From: Oscillatoria acuminata PCC 6304
GTDB taxonomy: Bacteria > Cyanobacteriota > Cyanobacteriia > Cyanobacteriales > Laspinemataceae
NCBI RefSeq assembly: GCF_000317105.1
Contig: NC_019693.1
Span: 1,116,001-1,180,000 of the forward strand
Direction: 5' to 3'
DNA: 64,000 nt
Shown here: one piece after another, positions 19,113 to 27,813 of the stretch
How the letters are laid out: every line of letters starts with the position of its first letter
Position numbering within the stretch: position 1 is the stretch's first letter
Notes under the pieces: model-generated
The model's database searches: none
Told to the model about the DNA's origin: nothing
Seen by the model: only the letters and a program-made list of their open reading frames with translations
Translations under genes and position numbers: made by a program

Positions 19113-19206
19113 GGTAATTGTTCCTTATCAGGGTTTGTCAAGAAGGGTTGAGGTTAAATTCGCGCCGGATTGAGGCTAAATTTTGGGACAAATTGCCCGC
19201 AATCTG

Positions 19207-19929
19207 TTATCCCACGGGTTGCCGATCGCGATTCTGTTCGGAAGCAGCAGAATAACGATTATTGGAGGAACTTGTCCAACTAAGCACTTGAATTCCATTG
19301 CCAAAGGTTGCTTCCCCAACTACGGTCGAGAGTTCGGCGATCGCTTGACATTCGGGATGGGCGGCGATAAAATCTTTTTGGGCTTGTTGTACTGTTTTCC
19401 AGTGACCATTGTTGACAATCACTAAAGCGCGATCGGCTAAAAAGTTTTTCATGAACAGTAAACCAATGAGTTGCGATCGATAGTCATAAGCACAATCATA
19501 AAAATAGACCCCAACTTTAGGCGTCGGTTGGCGATCGCGTAAATCCAACAGAAACCTTTCAAAGTCTTCATTGTAAAACTCCACCCGATCCAACACCTTA
19601 AACTGGGTTAAATTTTCAATCAGGGTTTCATAACTCTCGCTACTCTCATCCCATTCCGAGAAATTATCCACCCCATAAGCGTGGCGATCGCCTTGATCCA
19701 GCAATGCGCCAATTAAACTCGACCCTTGATAGGTGCCAATTTCACAATAAATTTCCCCGGGTTCCAGACAAGACACCGCTAAATTGATTAACTGCATCAA
19801 ATTCGCCGTCGTCGTTCCTTGGACGCGATCGAGGACCTCCTGGAACTTGTCAGAACAGGGTTTGACTGAATCTGTACCCCAATTTTCATACTGCTGAGGA
19901 AGCATTTCAATAAATTTAAGATAATCCAT
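19207..19929 (-). CDS. Class I SAM-dependent methyltransferase
   Basis: A 240-residue protein of the Methyltransf_24 type. YCEIGTYQGSSL is the SAM-binding motif I, AYGVDNFSEWD follows as motif II and VGVYFYDCAYDY as the acidic post-strand motif. The C-terminal 25 residues are Ser/Asn/Arg-rich and probably disordered. The ATG at 19929 is chosen because GAGGTG lies just upstream. Substrate unknown; relatives act on sugars or small molecules. Confidence 0.8.
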   Translation of the reverse strand: MDYLKFIEMLPQQYENWGTDSVKPCSDKFQEVLDRVQGTTTANLMQLINLAVSCLEPGEIYCEIGTYQGSSLIGALLDQGDRHAYGVDNFSEWDESSESYETLIENLTQFKVLDRVEFYNEDFERFLLDLRDRQPTPKVGVYFYDCAYDYRSQLIGLLFMKNFLADRALVIVNNGHWKTVQQAQKDFIAAHPECQAIAELSTVVGEATFGNGIQVLSWTSSSNNRYSAASEQNRDRQPVG

Positions 19930-19949
19930 CAATTCACCTCGGGTAATGT

Positions 19950-20046
19950 TGTTGGTTGTGGGTTATTGGTCATTGGTCATTGGTTGTTGGTCATTTGTTG
20001 TTGGTCATTGGTCATTGGTCATTGGTGGGGGTTAGGGGTTGGGGTT
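19950..20046. repeat. Heptamer STRR-like tract
   Basis: About a dozen TTGGTCA, TTGTTGG and TTGGTTG heptamers run between the methyltransferase gene and the SGNH gene. The last copies lie inside the 3' end of the SGNH gene and encode its C-terminal Pro/Thr-rich tail. It matches the smaller tract at 9468. Confidence 0.85.
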
Positions 20047-20821
20047 GGTTGGGGAATTGATTTGATTCTTCATCCAATCCCTCAGCGTCGCGTTCTACAT
20101 AACTTTCGATCGCCGCTTTCCAAATCAAGTAGGCAGTCCCATTCAAATGTAACCCATCTAGGGTGTAGCGTTCATCCAGTTGTTGATTTTCATCGACCAG
20201 TTGAGAATGTAAATCAAGATAAGAATAAGAAAAAGTTTCGCTTAACCGTTGCAATTGAGTATTGAGGGTTCTAATCGTCTCATTGCTGGGGGCATTTTCA
20301 AACAGTCTATCATTGATGGGTAAGACACTCTTAACATAAACTTGAGTTTGCGGGGATTGTTGTTGAATGGTGGCTAAAATCTGCTGATAATTTGCTAAAA
20401 TACTGGACAATTCCTGTCTTCGAGCTAAATCATTAATACCAATCATTATAAAAATTTGTCGCGGTTGAGTAGCGAGAATGGGCTTTAATCGAGCCAAAAC
20501 TCCCTGGGTTGTATCCCCCATAATGCCGCGATTCACGATGTCCGAATGATTTAAAATCTCGTGCCATTCACAGGAATCCGTCAAACTATCTCCCAGGAAA
20601 ACAATGGGACCGTTGGCGACGGGGAGGTCTTCAAACAAACTCTGGCGATGCTGATAGTAAATTTTCACCCAACGCTGAGTATCTGGAGGAATTGAACGCC
20701 TTTGTCTCCACAGTCCCGGAATACCTCCTTTTCGGGCAATCAAGACCACTGCCAAAATTAAACCAATGACATTTAAAGTCACTGATAAAATTAACTTGGT
20801 TTCCGATTGAACAGATTTCAT
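20012..20821 (-). CDS. Membrane-anchored SGNH/GDSL hydrolase
   Basis: A 269-residue protein with one N-terminal membrane segment (residues 10-29) and an extracytoplasmic SGNH domain. The nucleophile is Ser79 in FLGDSLTD, GxND appears as GINDLARR, and Asp222-GLH225 completes the triad. It resembles platelet-activating-factor acetylhydrolase-like esterases. The C-terminus (NQPQPLTPTND) is encoded by the heptamer tract, so the native end has probably been overwritten. It follows miaA on the same strand after 34 nt. Confidence 0.82.
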   Translation of the reverse strand: MKSVQSETKLILSVTLNVIGLILAVVLIARKGGIPGLWRQRRSIPPDTQRWVKIYYQHRQSLFEDLPVANGPIVFLGDSLTDSCEWHEILNHSDIVNRGIMGDTTQGVLARLKPILATQPRQIFIMIGINDLARRQELSSILANYQQILATIQQQSPQTQVYVKSVLPINDRLFENAPSNETIRTLNTQLQRLSETFSYSYLDLHSQLVDENQQLDERYTLDGLHLNGTAYLIWKAAIESYVERDAEGLDEESNQFPNQPQPLTPTNDQ

Positions 20822-20855
20822 AACTTTAATTTTAACTGGATAAAAATAGTCAGGA

Positions 20856-21809
20856 TTAGGGGGTTTGACTCGTTACGGAAGGGACGCAGAACTTGGCGAC
20901 TTTCCGCTGTTCCAGAAACCTTTGGACTCGATGCCAGACCCGTTCTAGCAAATCGGGTTGATCAACGGCAAACCATTCAATATGGCGATCGCCTCGGAAC
21001 CAAGTCCGCTGCCGTTTAGCAAATTGTCGGGTATGTAATGCCGTTAATTCTTGTGCTTCTTCCTGGGAAATTTCTCCCGCCAAATATTGCTTAACTTCAG
21101 CATATCCGAGGGTATGAAGCAGCGGTAAGTCAGACCCATATTTTTGACAAATTGATTCCACTTCCGCCACAAAACCCGCCGCAAACATTTCCTGGGTACG
21201 AATTAAAATTCGCCGATCGCCTTCTTGGACCTCGCTACAATCTAAACCAATCTGTAAAATGGGATAACTGGGGGGATTTTCTCCTTGTTGTTGAGAAATT
21301 GGGCAGCCGGTGACGTAAAATACTTCTAATGCCCGCAGGGTTCTGACCGCATCGTTGGCATGAATTCGGATGGTACTCTCGGGGTCCACCTGTTGCAGCA
21401 TGGCGTAACATTGAGCTTGACCCAAGGCAGTCAACTGCGATCGCAACTCAGGATTAGGGGCCACTCGGGGAATTTTCAACCCCTTCACCACCGCCTTGAG
21501 ATATAATCCGGTCCCTCCGACTAACAAAGGGACTTGATTTTGGCGATGAACCTCAGCGATCGCCTGATTCGCCTGGTCCTGATAATCCGCCACGGTTAAA
21601 TTATCCGTCGGATCACAAAGATCCAGGAGATAATGAGGGACCAACTGGCGATCGGCAGCAGTGGGTTTAGCGGTCCCAATATCAAACTCGCGATACACCT
21701 GACGGGAATCTGCACTCAAAATTGGCGACCCCAAACCCTGGGCCAAATCCAATGCTAGACTGGATTTTCCCGTCGCCGTCGCCCCACAAATTACAATTAA
21801 TCCAGGCAT
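20856..21809 (-). CDS. miaA: tRNA dimethylallyltransferase
   Basis: Adds a dimethylallyl group to A37 of tRNAs reading UNN codons. The 317-residue protein has the P-loop GATATGKSSLA, SADSRQVY (catalytic and tRNA contact), DLCDPTD, GGTGLYLKAV and the C-terminal RQFAKRQRTWFRGD motif. The start is the ATG before PGLIVICG; three extra codons upstream are possible. Divergent from gyrB. Confidence 0.95.
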   Translation of the reverse strand: MPGLIVICGATATGKSSLALDLAQGLGSPILSADSRQVYREFDIGTAKPTAADRQLVPHYLLDLCDPTDNLTVADYQDQANQAIAEVHRQNQVPLLVGGTGLYLKAVVKGLKIPRVAPNPELRSQLTALGQAQCYAMLQQVDPESTIRIHANDAVRTLRALEVFYVTGCPISQQQGENPPSYPILQIGLDCSEVQEGDRRILIRTQEMFAAGFVAEVESICQKYGSDLPLLHTLGYAEVKQYLAGEISQEEAQELTALHTRQFAKRQRTWFRGDRHIEWFAVDQPDLLERVWHRVQRFLEQRKVAKFCVPSVTSQTP

Positions 21810-21835
21810 GATCGTCATTTGTCCTTGGTCATCCC

Positions 21836-21893
21836 CCTATCTTCCCCATCTCCCCCCATCCTCCCCATCCCCCCCTGCATCCCCCCAAAAAAT
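21836..21893. repeat. C-rich pyrimidine tract in miaA/gyrB divergent region
   Basis: A run of CCCC and TCCCCATC units lies 30 nt upstream of miaA. A closely similar tract occurs at 63915-63955. It is likely a simple-sequence repeat and lies in the promoter region of miaA. Confidence 0.55.
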
Positions 21894-22009
21894 TTCTCTT
21901 CTAGTCGGGCTATCATCGCTGACAACCGTTTAGTGTTATAATTTTGACAGTTTTTGGTATTCTGACACTTTGTGGGCTGCAAAAGCCCGATTAATGGAGC
22001 TATCGTGGT

Positions 22010-25000
22010 ATGACCAGCAACTACAGCGCTGACCAAATACAAGTTCTTGAAGGACTCGAAGCAGTACGCAAGCGACCGGGGATGTACATCGGGACCACCG
22101 GACCCCGAGGACTCCACCATCTAGTTTACGAGGTTGTGGACAACTCGATCGATGAGGCGCTTGCTGGACACTGTACCCATATTGAAATTGAGTTCAATCC
22201 AGATGGCTCTTGTACCGTAACCGACGACGGTCGCGGCATTCCTACGGACATCCATTCTAAAACAGGAAGGTCCGCCCTGGAAACCGTGATGACGGTCCTC
22301 CACGCCGGAGGTAAATTTGGAGGAGGCGGTTATAAAGTCTCTGGAGGATTACACGGGGTGGGTATCTCCGTGGTTAATGCTTTATCCGAATGGGTTGAAG
22401 TCACCGTTTGGCGAGAGAAAAAAGTCCATACCCAACGGTATGAACGGGGTGCAGCAATTGGAGAACTGACAGGCAAACCGATTAAAGAAAATCGCACCGG
22501 AACCTCCGTTTGCTTTAAACCGGACCTGCAAATTTTCAGTACCGGCATTGAATTTGATTACAGCACCGTAGCGGGCCGATTACGCGAACTGGCCTACCTA
22601 AATGCTGGGGTTAAAATCACCTTTTCCGATAATCGGATTGAACTGCTCAAAAATAATGAGCCCAGAGTTGAAAGCTATTGCTATGAAGGGGGAATTCGGG
22701 AATATGTAGAATACATGAACCGAGACAAACAGCCCCTTCATGAAGAAATTATTTACGTCGAAGGCGAACGGAATAATGTTCAGGTGGAAGTCTCGTTGCA
22801 ATGGTGTACTGATGCTTACACCGATAATGTTTTGGGATTTGCTAACAACATCCGGACCATTGATGGGGGAACCCACCTAGAAGGATTGAAAGCAGTTCTG
22901 ACCCGGACCATGAATGCGATCGCCCGCAAACGGAATAAACTCAAAGAAGGGGATTCCAATCTTGGCGGTGAGCACGTTCGGGAAGGGTTAACGGCAGTGA
23001 TTTCCGTGAAAGTGCCTGACCCGGAATTTGAAGGGCAAACTAAAACCAAATTAGGTAATACCGAAGTCCGGGGAATTGTGGATTCTTTAGTGGGTGAAGT
23101 GCTCACGGAGTATTTAGAATTTCGCCCCAGTGTGGCGGATGCGATTTTAGAACGCGCAATTCAGGCATTTAATGCCGCAGAAGCTGCCCGACGCGCCAGG
23201 GAATTGGTGCGCCGGAAATCCGTCTTAGAATCGTCTCCCCTGCCTGGAAAACTGGCGGATTGTAGTACCAAAGACCCCAGTGAAAGTGAAATCTACATTG
23301 TAGAAGGGGATAGTGCGGGAGGCAGTGCCAAACAAGGACGCGATCGCCGTTTCCAAGCCATCCTCCCCTTACGCGGGAAAATCCTGAACATCGAAAAAAC
23401 CGATGATTCCAAGATTTACAAGAATACCGAAATCCAAGCCTTAATTGCCGCCCTCGGTTTAGGGATTAAAGGGGAAGAGTTTGACTCCACCCAACTGCGG
23501 TATCATCGAATCATCATCATGAGCGTAGCGGGAGACGAACCCACCCTGGTCATGGATGACAAAGGGCAAACGGAGTTCGTCAAAATTGGTCAATTTATCG
23601 ACGAGTGCGTAGAAGGGCGTCGCAGTCCCGAACGCTATCGCGTGGTTTCCTTCGACCCCGTGACCCATGCCACCCGCTTTAAACCCTTGAAAGCGGTGAT
23701 TCGACATGGCCATGAAGAAGCCATGTATAAACTCACCACCCGGTATAATCGCTCAGTCAAAGTCACCTCCTCTCATAGCGTCTTCGTCTATGAAAACGGG
23801 GAAGTGATTCTCAAAAAAGGCAACGAAGTCAAATCGGGAGATTTATTAGTCGCCTCTCGACGGTTACCCCGTCCGGCAGAAAGCCCAACTCGCATTGATT
23901 TGCTAGACACCTTGTATCGCGCTGGACTGACGCGATCGCTCTACTTAAAAGGCGAAGATGTGCGCCGGATTGCCAGTCAGCGTCTGCTGGCTAAAGTTGC
24001 TACCCCAGGGGAATGGAACGAACCTCGGGTGGAATTGGCAGCGACGGCATGGCAACAACTGATTTCCCAACGGAAAATGGCCGGTATCAGCCAGAAACAG
24101 GTGGCAACCGTCTGTGGCGTTAAACAACCGATTACGATCAGTCATTGGGAACGGGGGATTAATCGTCCCACGTTACCAAACTTTTTGGAATACCTAGAGG
24201 CGATCGGGGGGAACGAGAATATCGTTTATGAAACCGTCCCCTCAAAACTCGATCGCCTGTTAGAACAGGATGATACCAGCAAAAATGCCCTGTGGCGTGA
24301 AGTCAGTGCCTACAAAGCATTTGAGTATTTCACCCCCAGCGAACTGATTCAACTCGGGGACGAAGTGCAAATTGTCCCCCAGGCGCATCAAGATAAAGCC
24401 TTTAATCGCTATTTGCCGATTACAAAGGAATTGATGAATTTCTTGGGATGGTATGTCGCCGAGGGAACCCTAAGTAAACACCAAGTTAGCTTAAATCTGG
24501 GTAAAAAAGATGAGCGGTTTATCCCGGCATTGAGTGAGGCGATCGCCGCCACCTTCGGAGAAACGCCACGGCGCTATAATGACCCGGACAGTGATGGCAT
24601 TAAACTCTATTTCCATAGTGTCGCTGCTGCCCGGTTATTACAAGCCTGGGGTTTAGCCAAACCCGCCCACGAGAAGCAACTGCCTGATTTAGTTTTCAGT
24701 CTCCCAGAAGACCTGCAATTGGCCTTTTTGGAAGGCTATTTCCTCGGAGATGGCACAATTGGCAGCAATAACTTCTCCTGGACGACGAATTCCCCCGCCT
24801 TGAAAGAAGGGTTACTCTATCTGTTCGGACAACTGGGGTTAATTGCCACTCCTACCGAACATCAACCCGCAACTCCAGCAGATGCGCCGATCCAAACTCG
24901 CCATGCCTATTACACCCTGACAATTTGTGGGAAAGAGCAAATTGCCTTCTGTCAAGCAATTTGGCAACATCACGCCAATGCATCGCAGTTGGAGGACCAT

Positions 25001-25603
25001 TTAGCCCGTCCCACTCGCAAATCTCAGGATTTCGTCCCGATCAGCGATGATTTAATGGGACTGAAAGTGATATCGGCTGAGGAGATTGATTTAGTCGGTG
25101 ACTATGTTTATGACTTCTCCGTAGAAGGGGATGAAAACTTCGTTTGCGGAACTGGCGGGTTATGTGCTCATAACACCGACGCGGACGTTGATGGGGCGCA
25201 TATTCGGACTCTGCTGCTGACCTTCTTCTATCGCTATCAACGGGAAATGGTGGATCAAGGGTATGTTTATATTGCTTGTCCGCCGCTATATAAAGTAGAA
25301 CGGGGACGAAACCATTTCTACTGTTACAGCGATCGCGAACTGCAAAACTTGATCCGCAATGAGTTCCCCTCGAATGCGAACTACACGATTCAGCGGTTTA
25401 AAGGGTTGGGTGAAATGATGCCAACTCAACTCTGGGAAACGACGATGAATCCAGAAAGTCGCACCCTGAAACGAGTGGAAATTGAGGATGCGGCAGAAGC
25501 CGATCGCGTGTTTACGGTGTTAATGGGCGATCGGGTAGCACCCCGTCGTGAGTTCATCGAAACCTACGGTCCTCAACTCAAACTGATGGATCTGGATATT
25601 TAA
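22010..25603 (+). CDS. gyrB: DNA gyrase subunit B, intein-containing
   Basis: Encodes 1,197 residues; removal of a 551-residue intein leaves a 646-residue GyrB, the normal cyanobacterial size. The N-extein (residues 1-504) holds the GHKL ATPase: [22 protein letters not shown] and [16 protein letters not shown], then the transducer and the first Toprim motif [17 protein letters not shown]. The C-extein (1056-1197) resumes with the metal-binding [14 protein letters not shown] and contains QRFKGLGEM. Gyrase introduces negative supercoils and is essential, so splicing must be efficient. A 35-nt hairpin follows the stop. Confidence 0.97.
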   Translation: MTSNYSADQIQVLEGLEAVRKRPGMYIGTTGPRGLHHLVYEVVDNSIDEALAGHCTHIEIEFNPDGSCTVTDDGRGIPTDIHSKTGRSALETVMTVLHAGGKFGGGGYKVSGGLHGVGISVVNALSEWVEVTVWREKKVHTQRYERGAAIGELTGKPIKENRTGTSVCFKPDLQIFSTGIEFDYSTVAGRLRELAYLNAGVKITFSDNRIELLKNNEPRVESYCYEGGIREYVEYMNRDKQPLHEEIIYVEGERNNVQVEVSLQWCTDAYTDNVLGFANNIRTIDGGTHLEGLKAVLTRTMNAIARKRNKLKEGDSNLGGEHVREGLTAVISVKVPDPEFEGQTKTKLGNTEVRGIVDSLVGEVLTEYLEFRPSVADAILERAIQAFNAAEAARRARELVRRKSVLESSPLPGKLADCSTKDPSESEIYIVEGDSAGGSAKQGRDRRFQAILPLRGKILNIEKTDDSKIYKNTEIQALIAALGLGIKGEEFDSTQLRYHRIIIMSVAGDEPTLVMDDKGQTEFVKIGQFIDECVEGRRSPERYRVVSFDPVTHATRFKPLKAVIRHGHEEAMYKLTTRYNRSVKVTSSHSVFVYENGEVILKKGNEVKSGDLLVASRRLPRPAESPTRIDLLDTLYRAGLTRSLYLKGEDVRRIASQRLLAKVATPGEWNEPRVELAATAWQQLISQRKMAGISQKQVATVCGVKQPITISHWERGINRPTLPNFLEYLEAIGGNENIVYETVPSKLDRLLEQDDTSKNALWREVSAYKAFEYFTPSELIQLGDEVQIVPQAHQDKAFNRYLPITKELMNFLGWYVAEGTLSKHQVSLNLGKKDERFIPALSEAIAATFGETPRRYNDPDSDGIKLYFHSVAAARLLQAWGLAKPAHEKQLPDLVFSLPEDLQLAFLEGYFLGDGTIGSNNFSWTTNSPALKEGLLYLFGQLGLIATPTEHQPATPADAPIQTRHAYYTLTICGKEQIAFCQAIWQHHANASQLEDHLARPTRKSQDFVPISDDLMGLKVISAEEIDLVGDYVYDFSVEGDENFVCGTGGLCAHNTDADVDGAHIRTLLLTFFYRYQREMVDQGYVYIACPPLYKVERGRNHFYCYSDRELQNLIRNEFPSNANYTIQRFKGLGEMMPTQLWETTMNPESRTLKRVEIEDAAEADRVFTVLMGDRVAPRREFIETYGPQLKLMDLDI
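23522..25174 (+). mobile_element. Intein with LAGLIDADG homing endonuclease in GyrB
   Basis: Residues 505-1055 interrupt GyrB between IIIM and TDADVDG. The intein starts with Ser505 ([10 protein letters not shown]), has the block B-like TSSHSVFVY with Thr and His, and ends [17 protein letters not shown] then LCAHN, followed by Thr1056 as +1 nucleophile, so all splicing residues are present. [10 protein letters not shown] (about residue 810) and [12 protein letters not shown] (about 907) are the two endonuclease motifs. Between the splicing and endonuclease parts lies an XRE-like helix-turn-helix ([16 protein letters not shown]...ISHWERG, about residues 690-720), perhaps for target recognition. 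Confidence 0.93.
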
Positions 25604-25621
25604 GGGTTTGGGGTTTGCTCT

Positions 25622-25655
25622 CCTGGGTCATTTCTCCTAATGGAAATGACCCAGG
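25622..25655 (+). terminator. Terminator hairpin after gyrB
   Basis: CCTGGGTCATTTC pairs with GAAATGACCCAGG across 7 to 8 nt, 20 nt after the gyrB stop. No strong T-run, so a structural terminator is inferred. Confidence 0.6.
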
Positions 25656-25804
25656 GGTAGAAAATGCCAGTCTTGATTCAGGAGACAATCATCAGAGGAT
25701 AGGGGGAGTTGCTGGACTGCCCCGCCTCCAAGGGATAAGATAGACAGACAGCGATCGGTCTGCCATCCGGTCCTTACCCTGGGTTTTTGAAAGGAGAAAG
25801 CCTG

Positions 25805-27745
25805 ATGAATCAAGACTCCCACCCTCTGTGTGAGCTGACACCAGTAGACACTAGCAGCATTGAATTTAAGCTAAGATTGGCAACAGACCCCACCACTGCT
25901 TCTAATTACCTGAGAAAATTAGCCGACAGCGGTGATCGCCAGATTCGAGAAACGATCGCCGGTAATCCCAATGCACCCACGGAACTGTTGCTGCAATTAG
26001 GGGCAGATTTTCCAGAACAACTGCTGAACAATCCCATCTTTCCGTTGTTATGTTTAGAAGAACTCCATCAAGTTGATGACATTCCCCTGAAGACTCTGTG
26101 CAGTTTGTTGAAACAGCCGAATGTTCCGGAACATTTTTTTGAATTAGGGGTGAAGACTCAAAATTGGGAGGCGATCGGCAGCTTGGGGATGAATCCCAAA
26201 ACCCCCAAAGCTATTTTAGAACGGTTGGTCCAAACCACTTCAAATTCAGAATGGCAACAAGTTGCCAAACTCCATGTGAATTGGGAGGGAGAGATTTCTG
26301 AGGGAGGGGAGGCGATCGCCCGTGAGGAGATGGAGAGGATCTTCACAAGTTATAGTAGTAGAATAGAACTTCAGCAGTGTAAGCAACTCTATGTGAACTC
26401 CCGAATTGGACTCGAATCTTTGCCGGATTGTGTGATTCAGCAACAAGAGATCGCCGCTGATCCAAAAACGTCCAGACGGATTCTGGAAAGCCTCTCCTGT
26501 TCTGAGCATTTTGAAATTCGTTTAGCCGTAGCTGCCCATCCCAGTACACCGAGTGAGGTTCTCACGCAATTAGCTCAGGAACCGCAGGATTGGATAAATC
26601 AGGCGATCGCGGGCAATCCCAATACCCCACCGGCAGTTTTAACTCAATTAGCTACTGACTCTCAGCAGTCAGTGGAGGTACTTCAGGCGATCGCCCTGCA
26701 TCCCGACACTCCCCTACCCATTTTACAACACCTGGTTTCCTCTAAATACCCCACCGTTACCCAAGCAGCGATCGAGAATATATACTGGGAATTTCACGGG
26801 CACCCCAAATATCAAACGCTTTATCAGAACTATTTTGCCTCAATTTCCCCGGACTTGCCATCCCATCTGTGGCAGGAACTCGAACAAATGGTAGTCAATC
26901 CGGATCCCGAAATTCGGAGCAAGTTAGCTGCCCATCCGAAAACGCCTCCTCAGATTTTATCCAAACTCGCTCATGACCTAGATATAGAAGTCCGTCTAGC
27001 ATTGGTTAATAATCCTCAAATCCCTAGGAGAATCTTAGGAGAATACATTTGTAAAGAAATGGGAGAGCCTCCCACCAAACGTTCTGATTTACATTCTAGC
27101 AGTCTGGTAGGAGACATTTTAAAATTCTCCACCGAAGATTCGATTCAGATAGAAATTGGCAGAAACCCCAACACACCCAAAAGACTATTAAGAAGATTAG
27201 CAAACCATTCGGATCCAAGGATCCGAAGCATAGTAGAGAAAAATCCTCACACCCCGCCCAAGTGTGTAGTGAACTTAACCCAGGATAAATCTAAACAGTT
27301 ATTGTTCCTGCATGATCATACCTTGAAAGAATTAGAAGAATATTTGCGTCTAATCAGCGAGTTTGGTTTAAACCGTCGTTTATACACTTTGTCTTTTAAC
27401 TTGGCAAGGGATTCGTTACTGAAATTTTTGGTGCTGGCCTCTGTACATATTACTCGATTCCCAGAGGATTTACCCCTTGTATTAAAGTCTTGCTTGAATC
27501 CAAAAGTTCCGACTATCTTACGGTTGTTAGCTCTGTGCTATCCCGAAATCAGTGCTACAGATTTAGGTAACCTTCCTCTCGCTTCATTTTGGATTGAGCG
27601 CTACTGTATCACACAGCATCCCAATACGCCCACTCCCACTTTAGAACAATTAGCTCAAGATGGTAACCGGATTGTGCGGGCCGCTGCCAAAGCTAGATTA
27701 CAAGGTCATCCCGGACAGAACCTGCATTCCTGGATTATGAAGTAG
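25805..27745 (+). CDS. LRV-repeat protein 1 (variant leucine-rich repeat)
   Basis: A 646-residue helical-repeat protein. Repeats of about 24-30 residues follow the pattern HPxTPxxxLxxLAxDxxxxVRxxIA, for example AAHPSTPSEVLTQLAQEP, AGNPNTPPAVLTQLATDS and AAHPKTPPQILSKLAHDL. These are LRV repeats, which stack into a right-handed superhelix and act in binding, not catalysis. No signal peptide or membrane segment. AAAGGAG stands 8 nt before the ATG at 25805. The N- and C-terminal parts match the next gene closely, e.g. ERYCITQHPNTP near the end of both. It opens a four-gene plus-strand cassette with the second LRV protein, MoxR and the VWA metallopeptidase. Confidence 0.85.
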   Translation: MNQDSHPLCELTPVDTSSIEFKLRLATDPTTASNYLRKLADSGDRQIRETIAGNPNAPTELLLQLGADFPEQLLNNPIFPLLCLEELHQVDDIPLKTLCSLLKQPNVPEHFFELGVKTQNWEAIGSLGMNPKTPKAILERLVQTTSNSEWQQVAKLHVNWEGEISEGGEAIAREEMERIFTSYSSRIELQQCKQLYVNSRIGLESLPDCVIQQQEIAADPKTSRRILESLSCSEHFEIRLAVAAHPSTPSEVLTQLAQEPQDWINQAIAGNPNTPPAVLTQLATDSQQSVEVLQAIALHPDTPLPILQHLVSSKYPTVTQAAIENIYWEFHGHPKYQTLYQNYFASISPDLPSHLWQELEQMVVNPDPEIRSKLAAHPKTPPQILSKLAHDLDIEVRLALVNNPQIPRRILGEYICKEMGEPPTKRSDLHSSSLVGDILKFSTEDSIQIEIGRNPNTPKRLLRRLANHSDPRIRSIVEKNPHTPPKCVVNLTQDKSKQLLFLHDHTLKELEEYLRLISEFGLNRRLYTLSFNLARDSLLKFLVLASVHITRFPEDLPLVLKSCLNPKVPTILRLLALCYPEISATDLGNLPLASFWIERYCITQHPNTPTPTLEQLAQDGNRIVRAAAKARLQGHPGQNLHSWIMK

Positions 27746-27813
27746 AAATAAAATTTTTTATAACAGTTAAAGTATCCCTAGGTCTGATTTAATAGAAATA
27801 ACCACTCATAGCA

